The notes under the pieces were generated by a model. The model was given only the letters and a program-made list of their open reading frames with translations. It ran no database searches and was not told where the DNA came from. From contig CAMTDV010000023.1 in assembly GCA_947069175.1 (NCBI GenBank), positions 89,836,240-89,900,239 on the forward strand: a stretch of 64,000 nt of DNA, given 5' to 3'. The translations under genes and the position numbers were made by a program. Below, in pieces: positions 31,904 through 43,059 of this stretch; positions within the stretch are counted from its first letter, which is position 1, and each line of letters opens with the position of its first letter. The stretch comes from Scalesia atractyloides (Eukaryota; Streptophyta; Magnoliopsida; Asterales; Asteraceae).

Positions 31904-33000
31904 ATGCCGCCACGTGTGAGAGGACAAAGTGGACGAGGAAAAGGTCCAATGAGAGGAGGACCATCAGGGCGTATTCCCCCTCAAGCTCATAATTCAGATA
32001 ATTATCAAGAATCAGGAGATTCGTCTCCATGGCAACCAGCGAGACGTTCCGTCTCTAATAGACACTCGCCCTCACATTCCCAAAATTCTTACCACTCACA
32101 CCACTCCTACCATTTTTACCATTCCCATTCTCACCATACCTACCACGAAGAATTTAATCCCAACATTACTTAAACACACCTCCAGCTGATCAAAATCAGT
32201 TGGACCATCCACATCCTATGGACGACGACTCCGACCCGGAGATGCCACCATCGGAATCAAATGTGCATCCCGTTGAAATTTCGAGCGATTCAAACTCATA
32301 TGCCGGATCGCCCTACCAAGGTCCTAACGAGTGGGACCAATACTAGAATCAATTCACTTTCACCCACACTCCTTCTCACCACTCTCAACCACCTCTGGTT
32401 CAAAAAGATGTCCACATGGAACTAGTGGACCAACCTCAACCACCACCTGAACCACCAAGGAGGAAGCGTGGAGCACGTATGTCGGTGCGTGCCGGACAAA
32501 GGTCGGGATCGCTGCCACCTTTGCCCAATTCTTACCCCACCATTCAAGAGGACCCACAAATGGGTGGACCCTCTAATGTTCCACCTATAGTGGAACCAAC
32601 ACCAACACCTACAGTACAACCACCACCATCGGGTTATACTAACCCAATCCCTACATATCCAGACACGTCTGGATATGATCCTTTTAACTCGTCTACACCG
32701 GTAGACTATCAAGCATGGTCGCAAGACCCATACATGCAGGCGGTTATGCACAATGCATTTTACCCGTCTCCTTTCCCACCTACTTATCCACCGACTGGAT
32801 ATCCAACTTATGGGTACCAGTATCCGGTTATGCCACAACCCCAACCACAACCTCCGGCACCACTTGAGGCCATCAATGAGGCCTTAGAAAGAATGAAAGA
32901 GATGCAGCAGCAGGGGAGAAAAGGGAGAAGAAGACAAATAAGTTCTTTAAGAAACTCTCCAAACTACTCAAGGGAAAGAAAGACGAGTGAAGTCTTTTCT
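31904..33000 (+). pseudogene. Extra proline-rich ORF upstream of gag, frameshifted
   Basis: The first frame (31904-32173) begins MPPRVRGQSGRGKGPMRGG, an arginine/glycine-rich start, then serine/histidine-rich sequence (HSHHSYHFYHSHSHH) and stops. After a frame change it continues (32416 on) with PPPEPPRRKRGARMSV and many proline/tyrosine repeats (YPSPFPPTYPPTGYPTYGYQ). It ends in a helical, basic segment (LEAINEALERMKEMQQQ, then in another frame FFKKLSKLLKGKKDE and a stop). No zinc knuckle or enzyme domain. It is separate from gag, which starts at 40411. Extra ORFs before gag are known in plant gypsy elements; this one resembles a type I associate with Asteraceae elements. Function unknown. 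Confidence 0.6.
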
Positions 33001-33008
33001 ATTATATG

Positions 33009-33090
33009 TAGTCTCTGCGTGGACATTATTATTTCTTTAGTCCCTGCGTGGACATTTTGTTTCTTTTAGTCCTTGCATGGACAATCAGTT
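33009..33090 (+). repeat. Three ~29-bp direct repeats after the extra ORF
   Basis: TAGTCYCTGCGTGGACATT at 33009, 33038 and 33067 (the last as CCTTGCATGGACAAT), separated by T-rich spacers. Confidence 0.75.
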
Positions 33091-33495
33091 TCATTTATTT
33101 TGTTTCAAGTATTATAATTTCTTATGGAAATTTAATGAAGTACTTTGGAATTTTATATATATATATATATGTATTCATCCTCTTGAAAACGAGCGTCTCG
33201 ATTTTATTCGAAGTTTATGCTCTGCAATATAATTCCAAAAAAATCTTAATGGTTTTGATTATTGCCAAGTGGCACAGACCACATATTTGGCCAAATATGT
33301 GGTAGTTAAGGGAAGTTATCCTTCTATCTAGAGGTGGTGGACTAAGTTCAAGCCTCCAAGTCATTAAGGTCAATGCGACCGGGACTTATAATCAACCATT
33401 AAGATCCTCTTATGTTAACATTCAAGTAATGTGCATACTCTTGGTAGGGTGACTTGAGGAATCACGCTAGCCTTCAAGGTAATGGACTATGTCCT

Positions 33496-33753
33496 AACCT
33501 TGTAAAGCCCTTGTGATCTGGTGTGATCACGACTAATATCACTAGTGCGGTGATTGAACATCCATTAGAGATGTATTATATATAACCTTTGTGATCTATT
33601 TGATCCCGGTTATATAGCCTTTGTGATCTATTTGATCCCGGCTAAAAAGCCCTTGTGATCTGTGTGATCCCGGCTAATATCACCAGTGCGGTGATTGAAC
33701 ATTCATTAGAGATGTATTATATATAACCCTTGTGATCTATTTGATCCCGGTTA
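33496..33753 (+). repeat. ~140-bp tandem array, left part
   Basis: About two units. Each has three CCTTTGTGATC-type sub-repeats ending TGATCCCGG and one hairpin ATCACC-AGTGC-GGTGAT. The array is split by copy B and continues at 39246. Confidence 0.9.
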
Positions 33754-33944
33754 TATAGTGTAACATTCGTCGAAAAACGGGTTTCAAAACCCGCTTCGTT
33801 TATTAATCAAATATTCAGTTATAATTTTTCGTTGCGTATTTATTGCTTAAATAAATTTTAAACAATACATAATTAATAAATATATTAGAATTTAAAAACC
33901 ATAATTTATAATTAATAATAAAAAGTGAATAAAAAAAATTGGAG

Positions 33945-34020
33945 ACGCCGTGTTTCGAACCCGGGTCACCCACAAACCCAAACACACAACACACCGCTCC
34001 GCCACACACTTCACTTGTGA
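33945..34020 (-). other. Antisense tRNA-Ser-like module of copy B
   Basis: On the minus strand GTGGCGGAGCGG (A-box-like) and GGGTTCGAAAC (B box with 3' changes). Homologous in place to 3366-3447 and 56352-56425. Confidence 0.5.
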
Positions 34021-34275
34021 TGAACAAGGAAACAAATAACACTTAAGGTAAAACCAGAAAATCAAAACCGGACATCAGCCGTGCTCAGAACGCGGAATCG
34101 CCGGAGTAAGACCAAAACTCCGCAAATGTGGCATTTCCTTTTGACTAAAACGCGATAACTGACTACGGCATCAATTATAACCGATGTTTAACCGTCAAAT
34201 TCAGTCATAACCGCCGGAAAATCTTCAATCGCGAATCAAGACTCAAAAGCGGACACAATTCATCCAGTTCTTCAC

Positions 34276-34283
34276 TATAAATA
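34276..34283 (+). promoter_or_regulatory. TATA box in copy B
   Basis: TATAAATA about 515 bp into the element, upstream of the tRNA-like modules. Copy C lacks an intact one. Confidence 0.5.
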
Positions 34284-34731
34284 CACACTCAATCTTCTGG
34301 AAATCCTTTCGCCCAGAACCGTGCACTTTTTCGAAGCTTTAGCTCGTCGCCGGAGAATTTCAATTTCGCCGGAACTTCGCCGGAATCGATCGTCAGAAAA
34401 CCGTATTCATTCATCAGTCGGTATAACTGTCTAAACTTCTCTGCTATCTCTTAATTTATACTTTAATCGTTCAATCAATAATCAAAACTGTTAAAACAGT
34501 TCATACCGCCGGAAATCGCAAAATCAGAGCCGACTCTTGCCGGAAATTGAAGAAACCACTCTGAGTTGGTACATCATAATCCTTATCCTTCTTTTTCTAT
34601 TCCAATTCAATCAAATTATAAGTGTTGTTGGTTAATTAAACAAACAATCGGCTTCACAGTTTCTGTGTTCTTATAAATGAAGAAGACGAAGTTGACTTGT
34701 GTATTAATATAATTAAAACCAGAAAACTAAA

Positions 34732-34812
34732 CGGGTTAGACACACAGTCCAGCGGTGGACTTTGTGCAATTATAACATTCAAATCCCGAGTTCGAAGCGG
34801 GATATACGCACC
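34732..34812 (+). other. tRNA-like module 1 of copy B
   Basis: GGGTTAGA leader, stem CACACAGTCC/GGACTTTGTG with one mismatch around AGCGGT (34741-34766), then CGAGTTCGAAG (B-box-like) and ACGCACC. Confidence 0.6.
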
Positions 34813-34901
34813 GGTTCTGTAGATTTTAAAACCTTTTTAAAATAACTAATTTCTGAAATATTCTAGTTAGTATATAAATATAATTAAATCTGAGTTTATT
34901 T

Positions 34902-34980
34902 CGGGTTAGACACGTAGCTCAGTTGGTAGAGCTGCGTGCACGTATACGAGAGGTCCCAAGTTCGAACCTCACTCAGCGCA
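34902..34980 (+). other. tRNA-like module 3 of copy B
   Basis: Leader CGGGTTAGA, A box TAGCTCAGTTGG inside the stem CACGTAGCTC/GAGCTGCGTG (34911-34938, one T-G pair), then AAGTTCGAACCTC (B-box-like) and CAGCGCA. Confidence 0.7.
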
Positions 34981-35000
34981 TATAAAAACACAGTCTGACC

Positions 35001-35031
35001 GGTCAAGACCCGGTCAACGGTCAACGGTCAA
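35001..35031 (+). promoter_or_regulatory. Four W-box motifs (GGTCAA) in 31 bp
   Basis: GGTCAA at 35001, 35012, 35019 and 35026; the complement is TTGACC, the WRKY site. Same place as 2078-2097 in copy A. In copy C the cluster is degraded. Confidence 0.5.
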
Positions 35032-35545
35032 AAGTCAATTTTTTATTCTTATTTATTTCTTTTTAAGTTATTTATTTAATAGAAAAATTATTTAAAAATA
35101 CTTAAAAATAAGATTATTAAGGTTAGAGAACTTCCTTAAACTCACAAAAATAAATCTAAAAATCCCATTAAAGAGCACTAATTAAAAATATTAATCTCAA
35201 CCAAAATTTATTTATTTATCAAATCATTTTTGTTATTATCTAGGTTAGTTCTTCCCTCATCAATCGAATCATAAATTCGTGCGCCTTCATCATCATCAAA
35301 GAACGCATCCATTGTGAGTGAATCTCTACCAATTCCCCGTTTTAATCATGTTTTGGGGTGTATCATGTGTCGTATAATTCTTTTATTATATTTAAACACT
35401 TGTGCATACATCATATTCGTGATCAAATGTGTATCAATTGTTGTGTGGATTATATGTAGATTGGATTTATCATTTTCAGTGCACGCATATCATTAGGCCC
35501 ATCAGTTCCCTGTGGGAGACGGGTTGAGCATCAGGTGCCTCATAA

Positions 35546-35574
35546 GATCGGCTCCGTTTGATTGAGCCTTGATC
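35546..35574 (+). other. GGCTC/GAGCC hairpin of copy B
   Basis: GATC-GGCTC, loop CGTTTGATT, GAGCC-TT-GATC. Single copy here; tripled in copy A (1394-1551). Confidence 0.8.
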
Positions 35575-36910
35575 TCACATTCATCATCATTCATATCATA
35601 TACTCATCCAAAGTGGTTTGTGTTTGTTTATTTATATATGTTTGCTCACATGTGATTATTGCACAAATTTTCCTTATTAAATAAAACAAGAAATTAGTAA
35701 CAATGTTTTATCAAGATTCACTCGCCAACTTTTGTTGACCCAAAATATCCCCCGTTTTACACATGATACAGTGATCCAGCTGAGGCAAGAAACACATAGG
35801 AAGGCCAAGAAGAATTGTAACGCCTCGTATTTTTATTATTTTTCTAGATAATAATAATAATAATAATAAACAAAATAAATTCGACGTTTTATGAAACTTG
35901 TACTTGAAATCGGATCTCGTCGGTACGTTCGGGCCACTCAAAAACGTTAGATCGGGTTAACAGGCCTTGGCCCAACACACCACCTAAACCTAACTAAACC
36001 CTATCCTATAAATACCATCTTATCTTCTTCATTCTTACCCAAACCCTAGCCCCTTGTCCCTGTTCCTTGATGCTCGGGTCTGACCAGAGCCGCGTTTCTG
36101 GCGAGCTCCGGCGACCCCCAAACACTCCGGAAGCCACCTTCCACTCTTACCCCCCTTCTCCTTTCCGCCTGCACACACACACCCGCATATATTCAGACAG
36201 ACAGACAGAGAAAGAGGGAGAGCTGTGAGGAGAGAGAGAGGGAGCTGTGAGGAGAGAGAGACTAGATAGAGCGACGGCGGTGCGGTGGCGTGGCGGCGGA
36301 GCAGCGGCGCGGCTGCGACGATGCATCGGTTCAGCAACGGCGGTGTAGCAGCGGCGCGGTTTCGATCGATGGCGGCAGCAGCCGTCACTTCCAGCGGGCG
36401 ACGGTGGTGGTGGGTGATTCAAACGAAACATAGCAGCGGCGGCAGCAGGCTCGACGGCAGCAACACCGGCGTCAACCAGCATCATGTTCATCTCCAAAAC
36501 CTCCGGTAAACACCTCTAAGCTTGTTCTTTCCCTTTTTCTTTCAGATCTGTAAAGATCCGCGTCTCCGGCCCCGTTTGGTTTCGTTTCAGGTGGTGCCGG
36601 CATGGCCTACGGCGGCGGTTGTAGTTCATCACCGGCGGCAGTGATGGTGGTGGCCTTCATTTTGTGACTCGGTTCTCCGAGTCGACTCGGTTCAGACTTG
36701 ATTCGGATTCGGGTTCTGCTTAATCTCAACTCAAGCCTCGGTTCAGGTGCGTGTCTCACTCGGTTCGTATTCCGTTTCAGGTCAACTCATTATCAAATTG
36801 ATGGTTAAATTCTGATTTCGATCGGCTCGTTTCTGTTCAGATTGGTTCGACTTCCGATTCTGTTTTTGGCTTGGGCTCTTGTCGGGTCAGCTGTGGTTTC
36901 AGCAGGCTCG

Positions 36911-37164
36911 GGTCAACCCGGTTAGACCTGGTCAAGCTCGGGTCTGGTCAAACAGTCAAACAATCCACGGGTCAGCTCCGGGTCGAATCTCGGTTCAGTC
37001 AAGTTCATGGCACATGTTCAGCGGGTGTCGGGATCGTCAGCAGTGAGTCAATGAAGGTTTTGGCTTCGGTTCGGGTCTCGTTTGGTGTTCGGTCAAACCT
37101 GGTCAACTTGGTCAACGAAAGTCAAACCTGGTCAACTTGGTCAACGAAAGTCAAACCTGGTCAA
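36911..37164 (+). promoter_or_regulatory. Nine GGTCAA (W-box) motifs, partly in 29-bp tandem repeats
   Basis: GGTCAA at 36911, 36930, 36946, 37091, 37101, 37110, 37130, 37139 and 37159. The units at 37092-37120 and 37121-37149 are identical 29-mers. They lie about 0.9-1.15 kb downstream of the TATA box. Confidence 0.55.
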
Positions 37165-37410
37165 ACAGTCAACGCCAGTCAAACCAGTCAGATTCGATGT
37201 TCGGTTCGGTGTTCGGGGCCAAGTTCAGTCAATGCTTTAGTCAACTCAGTCAAAACACGTCACGGTACTTTTAACGCCGCAAGTTTTTATGTTATTATTT
37301 ATATTGTTTTGTATTTAATTAGTGTTATAATCACGTAACCGAACCTTATAAAATTTGTAGACATAATTATATAAATTGTTTCGTTATTATTGCGTTTTGA
37401 AAACATTTAA

Positions 37411-37466
37411 TCGACAACTAGATTGTCGGGATCGTCCAAAAACAAGGGAAACTCTGCCCAATTTTT
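37411..37466 (+). other. Conserved LTR box with GACAA/TTGTC hairpin (D copy)
   Basis: CGACAA-CTAGA-TTGTCG, then GGATCGTCCAAAAACAAG and GGAAACTCTGCCCAATTTT. See the E copy (9806) and the minus-strand copy at 63672-63618. Confidence 0.7.
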
Positions 37467-37489
37467 GACAAAGTATTATATTTATTTAA

Positions 37490-38115
37490 TTATGTTGTTC
37501 GACAAAATATATTATACACGATACTTTATTCGACAAAATATATTATACATACACTTTATCGACAAAATGCATATACTTATTTAATCATATCTTTCGACAT
37601 GAAATATATATATATATTTAGTACGCTTATAGAAGAAACATATCTACTTAAATATACCGAGCGACAAGATATATATTTTTACTTATTAGACTTTTCGACA
37701 ACATATATGTAAGTATACATTACACGTTTTGACAAAACATATAAATATATCTAATACTACACTTCCGGCAATATATATATATTTTCATTTTATGCTTTTC
37801 GACAAAACATATTTATTCATTACACCGTTCAACAACATATTTATTTAATATTCCTTTCGTCAAAGTATATATCTATTTAACGACAAGATATACTCATATT
37901 ATTCCTTCCGGCAAAATAAAATATATATTATATACTTTTCGAAAATTATACTTCTCTAACGGCAAAATATATATATATATATTACGTGTTTCCGACAAAC
38001 AATATATATTTATCCATTATTCTTTTCGTTAAAAAAAATACATATATGTCTATTATCCCGTTTCGTCAAAATATGCTTTTATCTACTTTCTTTTCGCCAA
38101 AAATATATATATTTA
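37490..38115 (+). repeat. Array of ~30-40-bp TTCGACAAAATATAT repeats
   Basis: About 16 degenerate units of the form CNTTTCGACAAAATATATATATTTA. The equivalent array on the minus strand at 62997-63600 is partly in 90-bp higher-order units. Confidence 0.75.
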
Positions 38116-39245
38116 TTGTATTATTTTGATAACACTTTTACGGCACTTTTGACGAATTTAACTTTAGAGTCGTTACACAAATCCCGTGCTAAACGTTCAC
38201 GTATCTTTCAACTCCAATTCGAATCCTTCGTCGTAGCTTCTATTATTCATGTACATTCGTTTGCCATTTTTAAGGTGACCTCGATGTCCCCTTTCTCCCA
38301 CTCATCAACTCGTCGTGGAATTTCCAAAGAAGACTTAGCAATTCTGTGAGTACACTCGACCCACATTTGTTTATATCACTTTTTGGGTGTAACACGTTTC
38401 CATATACAAAAATCACAAACACTTAAACTTTATGAAACGCACAAACAATCCTATACACATGACTACTTGAATCGTATACTTGTTGCTTGTCTAGGGATAA
38501 ACGTTGTGCTGTGCTTTAGTCATTAACTATTTTTAGCCTTTGTTTGACATGCTTAGCGCTATAGGAATTCACGCATCCACCTCCATCGCTTTACACGTGA
38601 GGTCATGTTAAAACATCGTGATTGCGTTACTGGTTTGATTATTAGCATTGCATGCCTTGATATTGCTCTTGTATAGATTTAGTTGCCATGAGGATTGTTA
38701 AAACTTTATTCGTATACGTATGCTATGCTTAAACTTGTGTACTCGCCTTTGCTTTTGCATTGACTTTATTTTAAAACATGTTACAGGTTGAAGGAGATGA
38801 CGCTATGAAAACAATATAGCAAGGACTAGATACACACAAATTAGACGTTAGGTTTAATGTCGATGTATCAATTTTGTTATGACTTTGCAAATGTTAGATT
38901 GTTCTTTGTTTTGTGACATTGATATATTTGACAATTCTTATGAAATGAAATATGGTTTAATTAATTATTGTCACTTAATAATGTTGTGAGCAATGAGCAA
39001 TCTCGTTTTCGTCTCATCCCGATGTTTCCGCCATCGGTTGGGGTGTTACAAGAATAAACCAGTTTAAGCTTTGGATTATTTATATAGTTTCATTTCCTTG
39101 TAATTGTATGAATTTTGAATTGGATATTTAAGTTGTAATTTGAATTTAATAAATATGAAACATTTTAGTAAACATCATGAGCTTTGGTGATAACCCAATT
39201 ATGCCCCGACTCTTATTCCGCTGCGAGTCGGGGTGTGACATATAG

Positions 39246-40015
39246 CCTTTGTGATCTATTTGATCCCAGCTAAAAGCCCTATTTGATCCCGGTTATATAG
39301 CCTTTATGCTCTCTTTGATCCGGCTAAAAAGCCCTTGTGATCTGTGTGATCCCGGCTAATATCACTAGTGCGGTGATTGAATATTCACTAGAGATGTATT
39401 ATATATAACCCTTGTGATATATTTGATCCCGGTTATATAGCCTTTGTGATCTATTTGATCCCAGCTAAAAAGCCCTTGTGATCTGTGTGATCCCGGCTAG
39501 TATCACCAGTGCGGTGATTGAACATCCATTTGAGATGTATTATATATAACCCTTGTGATCTATTTGATCCTGGTTATATAGCCTTTGTGATCTATTTGAT
39601 CCCGGCTAAAAAGCCCTTGTGATCTGTGTGATCCCGGCTAGTATCACCAGTGCGGTGATTGAACATCCATTAGAGATGTATTTTATATATAACCCTTGTG
39701 ATCTATTTGATCCCGGTTATATAGCCTTTGTGATCTATTTAATCCCGGCTAAAAAGCCCTTGTGATCTGTGTGATCCCGGATAGTATCACCAGTGTGGTG
39801 ATTGAACATCCATTAGAGATGTATTTTATATAACCCTTGTGATCTATTTGATCCCGGTTATATAGCCTTTGTGATCTGTGTGATCCCGGCTAGTATCACC
39901 AGTGCGGTGATTAAACATCCATTAGTGATGTATTACCCTTTCGGGTTATGATCTATTCTATAAAGCCCATGGATCTATTTGATCCCGGCTACTATCATTA
40001 GTGCGATGATAATTA
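39246..40015 (+). repeat. ~140-bp tandem array, right part
   Basis: About five more units of the array at 33496, with TTGTGATCTGTGTGATCCCGG sub-repeats and the ATCACC/GGTGAT hairpin. The last unit is shortened. A different set of three ~40-bp units (ATGTCCATTAGTGACA..TGCCATAT) follows at 40050-40162. Confidence 0.9.
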
Positions 40016-40410
40016 AACATCCATTAGCAATATTGTGCATATGTGCCTATTATATGTCCATTAGTGACAGGCCCAAGTGCCATATCCTATGTCCATTAGT
40101 GACAAGACTATGTGCCATATATTAAGATGTCCTTGGTGACAAGCCTATGTGCTATATAATTGTTATGACAGTTGTGACACTGCGATCGCCTGTCTAATAA
40201 TAAATGGACTCCGTCCAAATTGTAATTTTCCTATGATGGTCCTATTAAGACCTAGGCCAAATATAGTTATATTAAGCCTAAGAGTTGTGATGTTATTCAC
40301 ACTAGCATAGGCAATGGATTTTCTTACATCCAATGTTTAAAAGCCGATATGGTTATTATACCATGGCTAAGAGAAATTTTATTTGGTTTATACAACCAAG
40401 GCTTTGAAGA

Positions 40411-41560
40411 ATGGCTAATTCCAATGAGGCACAGAGTAGCCATCGGAACGTCAAAGATGCCGAAAATATAGCCATAAATGATAACGACTTTCAAGCTCGC
40501 ATTGATGCGGCTGTGGAAAAGGCCATAGGTAAGGCCATAGAAAAGCTAAGAGAGCCGAGTGCCACCATCCTCAGCTCATAAGGAGAGTTTTGTTCACTCA
40601 TCAAATGCGAAGAGTGAACCTAAGAGGATAAGACTAATGCTGAAGATCCCGTTCTTCCAAGAACGAATGTACCTACAAATACTTTTTCTCCTGTAAACCC
40701 CGAGACTTTAATGGGAAAAAAGGAGCCGTAGAAGCTCTAAAGTGGCTAGACGAAATGGAGACTATCGTTGACATCAGCAGTTGTGCTGAAAAGGATGTGG
40801 TCAAGTATGTATCACAATCCTTCAAGGGCGATGCCCTAACATGGTGGAAGGCCATGATTCAATCAACAGGTAAGGTACATCTGTAAAAACTTGGGATGGT
40901 CCAAATTTGTTGAATTAATAAAGGAAACTTATTGCCCAACCCATGAGGTGGAGAAAATAGAGACAGACTTCTTGTCTCTTTCCATGAAAAACCTAGACTG
41001 TCGGAAGTACGTTTCATATTTTAATTCCTTATCTAGGTTAGTTTCCTATCTTATCACCACTGAATCCAAATGCATTGCGTGTTTTTATAAATGGTTTTAG
41101 CGACCGAGATTAAGGGCATGGTAAAGGCTGCTCAACCTAGTACCTATAGGTTTGCTGTTGACCTATCTCTCTCCCTCACCCTTGATTATAGCGAGGCAGA
41201 AGTCAGTCAAGCCTGAAACTGAATGGAAAAGGAAGAGAGATGAAGACAAATCTCATAGATTTAATAAGAAAAAATAAAGGGAGGTTCGGGTTCAAAAAGG
41301 AACCAAAGCAAGTCGGCTGTGATGCCATTCTGTAAGACTTGCAACCGAAGACACTGGGGACAGTGTAAATCCTGACCCACAAGCTAGACCTTGTGGCATA
41401 TGTAAAAGAAGGGGGCATAAGACCCTAGATTGTAAAGATCTTAAGGATGATGTATGTTATATTTGCAATGAAAAAGGGCACATTGCAACTAGCTGCCCTA
41501 AGAATTCAAGGAATAATAATCCAAAGCCTGGAGAGGCCAAGAAGGGGAATGCACGCGCCT
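40411..41560 (+). pseudogene. gag of the gypsy element, broken
   Basis: Starts MANSNEAQSSHRNVKDAE, followed by a helix ARIDAAVEKAIGKAIEKLRE. After frame changes the retrotransposon gag core is clear: KPRDFNGKKGAVEALKWLDE, SFKGDALTWWKAMIQ and FVELIKETYCPTHEVEKIET. Two CCHC zinc knuckles follow, CGICKRRGHKTLDC (about 41385) and CYICNEKGHIATSC (about 41453). At least three frameshifts and a stop at 40579 destroy it. Role in an active element: capsid and RNA packaging. Confidence 0.8.
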
Positions 41561-41599
41561 TTCGGCTAACTGCTAAGGAAGCTGTTAATGACAATAACG

Positions 41600-41760
41600 T
41601 CATAACAGGTACTTTCCCCATTAATGATATTTATGCTAGAGTTTCTTTTCGATTCGGGTGCGGATAAATCATTTGTTGATCATAAGTTTAAATTATTAAA
41701 TTTACTCATAAGAACTCTAAATAAATTTATGAGATAGAACTCGCCGATGGAACCTTAGAA
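41600..41760 (+). pseudogene. Protease remnant
   Basis: LFDSGADKSFVDHKF holds the aspartic protease active site (DSGA) near 41650. The surrounding frame is interrupted, and FVLGIDWLSHNQARIAC (41850-41900) follows as the protease/RT linker. Confidence 0.75.
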
Positions 41761-42059
41761 ACTGCTTCTTCCATTCTTGATGGATGCTCTATATCCATTA
41801 AGAATAATTCCATCCCTATCTCTCTTTGCCAATGAAACTGGCGGGGTTCGATTTGTCTTAGGCATTGATTGGTTATCTCATAACCAAGCCCGCATTGCCT
41901 GCGATAAAAAGCTCATCAAGATTAAGACCCCATCTGGTGAAATGATCACCATCCCTGGAGACTCACACTATGGATTGCCAGACAAGGTGTCGTTATTTAA
42001 GGCATCCAAGTGTTTGAGAAGAGGCTGTGTTCATCTATATGGCACAAGTTACCATAAAT

Positions 42060-42800
42060 GAACCAAAGCCGAACCTTGAAGATCAACCAGTTATCTCAGA
42101 GTATCCCGATGTTTTCCCAGAAGAATTACTAGGCCTACCTCCAGATAGGCAAGTGGAGTTTAGGATTGATATCCTACCAGGGAGCAGCACCTGTTGCTAG
42201 AGCTCCGTATCGGTTAGCACCGACGGAAATGAAGGAATTGAGGGCGCAATTAGATGAACTTTTAGAAAAAGGCTTTATTCAGCCTAGTTCCTTGAGGAGC
42301 TCCTATTCTGTTTGTAAAGAAGAAAGATGGTTCGATGCGAATGTGCATCGACTATCAGGAGCTGAACAAGCTAACCATTAATAATAGATATCCTCTCCCC
42401 AGGATCGATGATTTATTCGACCAACTTCAAGGGACTAGTTTACTTTTCTAAAATAGATTTGAGATCAGGATATCATCAACTGAAGGTTAGAAGTGAAGAT
42501 GTTCCTAAGACAGCCTTTAGGACCCGCTATTTGGGCATTTGAATACTTGTGATGCACTTTTGGGCTCACAAATGCACCAGCAACATTCATGGATCTCATG
42601 AATAGAGTCTGCAAGCCATATTTGGATAAGTTTGTCATTGTCTTCTAACGACATACTTATCTATTCTCGTAATCAAATGATCACCGAAGAAACATCTTCC
42701 GGTGCATCATAGAATTATTAAGGCAGGAAAACTTTATGCGAAGTTCTCTAAAATGCGGACTTTTTGGCTTAGAGAAGTCAATTTCTTGGGACACATGGTA
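42060..42800 (+). pseudogene. Reverse transcriptase remnant
   Basis: Ty3/gypsy RT blocks: PVARAPYRLAPTEMKELRAQ, LLEKGFIQPSS, KIDLRSGYHQLKV (first catalytic aspartate, about 42449-42487), PKTAFRTRY, NRVCKPYLDKFVIVF. The second catalytic motif (FIDD type), expected at about 42645, is disrupted by a small deletion before DILIYSRNQ-like sequence, so the enzyme is dead. Confidence 0.85.
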
Positions 42801-43059
42801 AGTGAGCGTGGGTATCCAAGTGGATCCCGCCAAAATTGAGGCCATAATGAATTAGGAAGTGCCCAAGACCCCAACGGGAGTTCATTGTTTCTTGGGATTG
42901 GCTGGTTATTATAGGAGGTTCATTGAGAACTTTTCAAGAATAGCCACTCCTTTAACTTCCTTGACCTGTAAGAATATTAAGTATAATTGGGGTCCAAAGC
43001 AACAAGAATTCTTTTGAGATTCTTAAACAAAGCTGAGCAAACGCTCCTGTGATTATCCT

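Larger units (their letters stand above)
35816..39050 (+). mobile_element. Solo LTR D (3.2 kb), nested in copy B
   Basis: TGTAACGCCTCG ... GGTTGGGGTGTTACA with exact 5-bp duplication AGAAT (35811-35815, 39051-39055). Its 3' part is nearly the same as the LTR at 62068-64000, which is followed by a primer-binding site, so D is a solo LTR of that family. It has a TATA box 36007-36014, telo-boxes, a GC-rich tract (36270-36480), GGTCAA repeats (36911-37164), the conserved box (37411-37466) and a long array of TTCGACAAAATATAT-type repeats (37490-38115). The open frames at 36035-36509 and 36871-37338 are low-complexity by-products. Confidence 0.9.
33759..39240 (+). mobile_element. LTR-like element copy B with tRNA-like modules, itself interrupted
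   Basis: TGTAACATTCG ... GTCGGGGTGTGACA with exact 5-bp duplication TATAG (33754-33758, 39241-39245). It sits inside the ~140-bp tandem array of the gypsy element, and joining the flanks restores the repeat unit. LTR D (35816-39050) is inserted inside it; without D and its extra duplication it is about 2.24 kb, like copy C. It contains an antisense tRNA-Ser-like module, a TATA box (34276-34283), two sense tRNA-like modules, four GGTCAA words, the GGCTC/GAGCC hairpin and the common 3' end. No coding capacity. Confidence 0.9.

Noticed and set aside
32422..32850. 142-residue minus-strand frame
   Set aside because: It is the complement of the proline-rich extra ORF; tryptophan/arginine-rich composition comes from reading it backwards.
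34902..34980. Functional tRNA gene
   Set aside because: Same reason: only the D-arm-like hairpin and B-box-like motif are preserved.
36035..36509. Alanine/arginine-rich frames on both strands
   Set aside because: They reflect GGCGGC-rich repeats of solo LTR D. Both strands are open for compositional reasons.
36871..37338. 155-residue open frame
   Set aside because: It covers the GTCAA tandem repeats of LTR D and has no protein-like domain.
33496..40015. CRISPR-like array
   Set aside because: The ~140-bp units repeat head to tail without unique spacers, in a plant retrotransposon.
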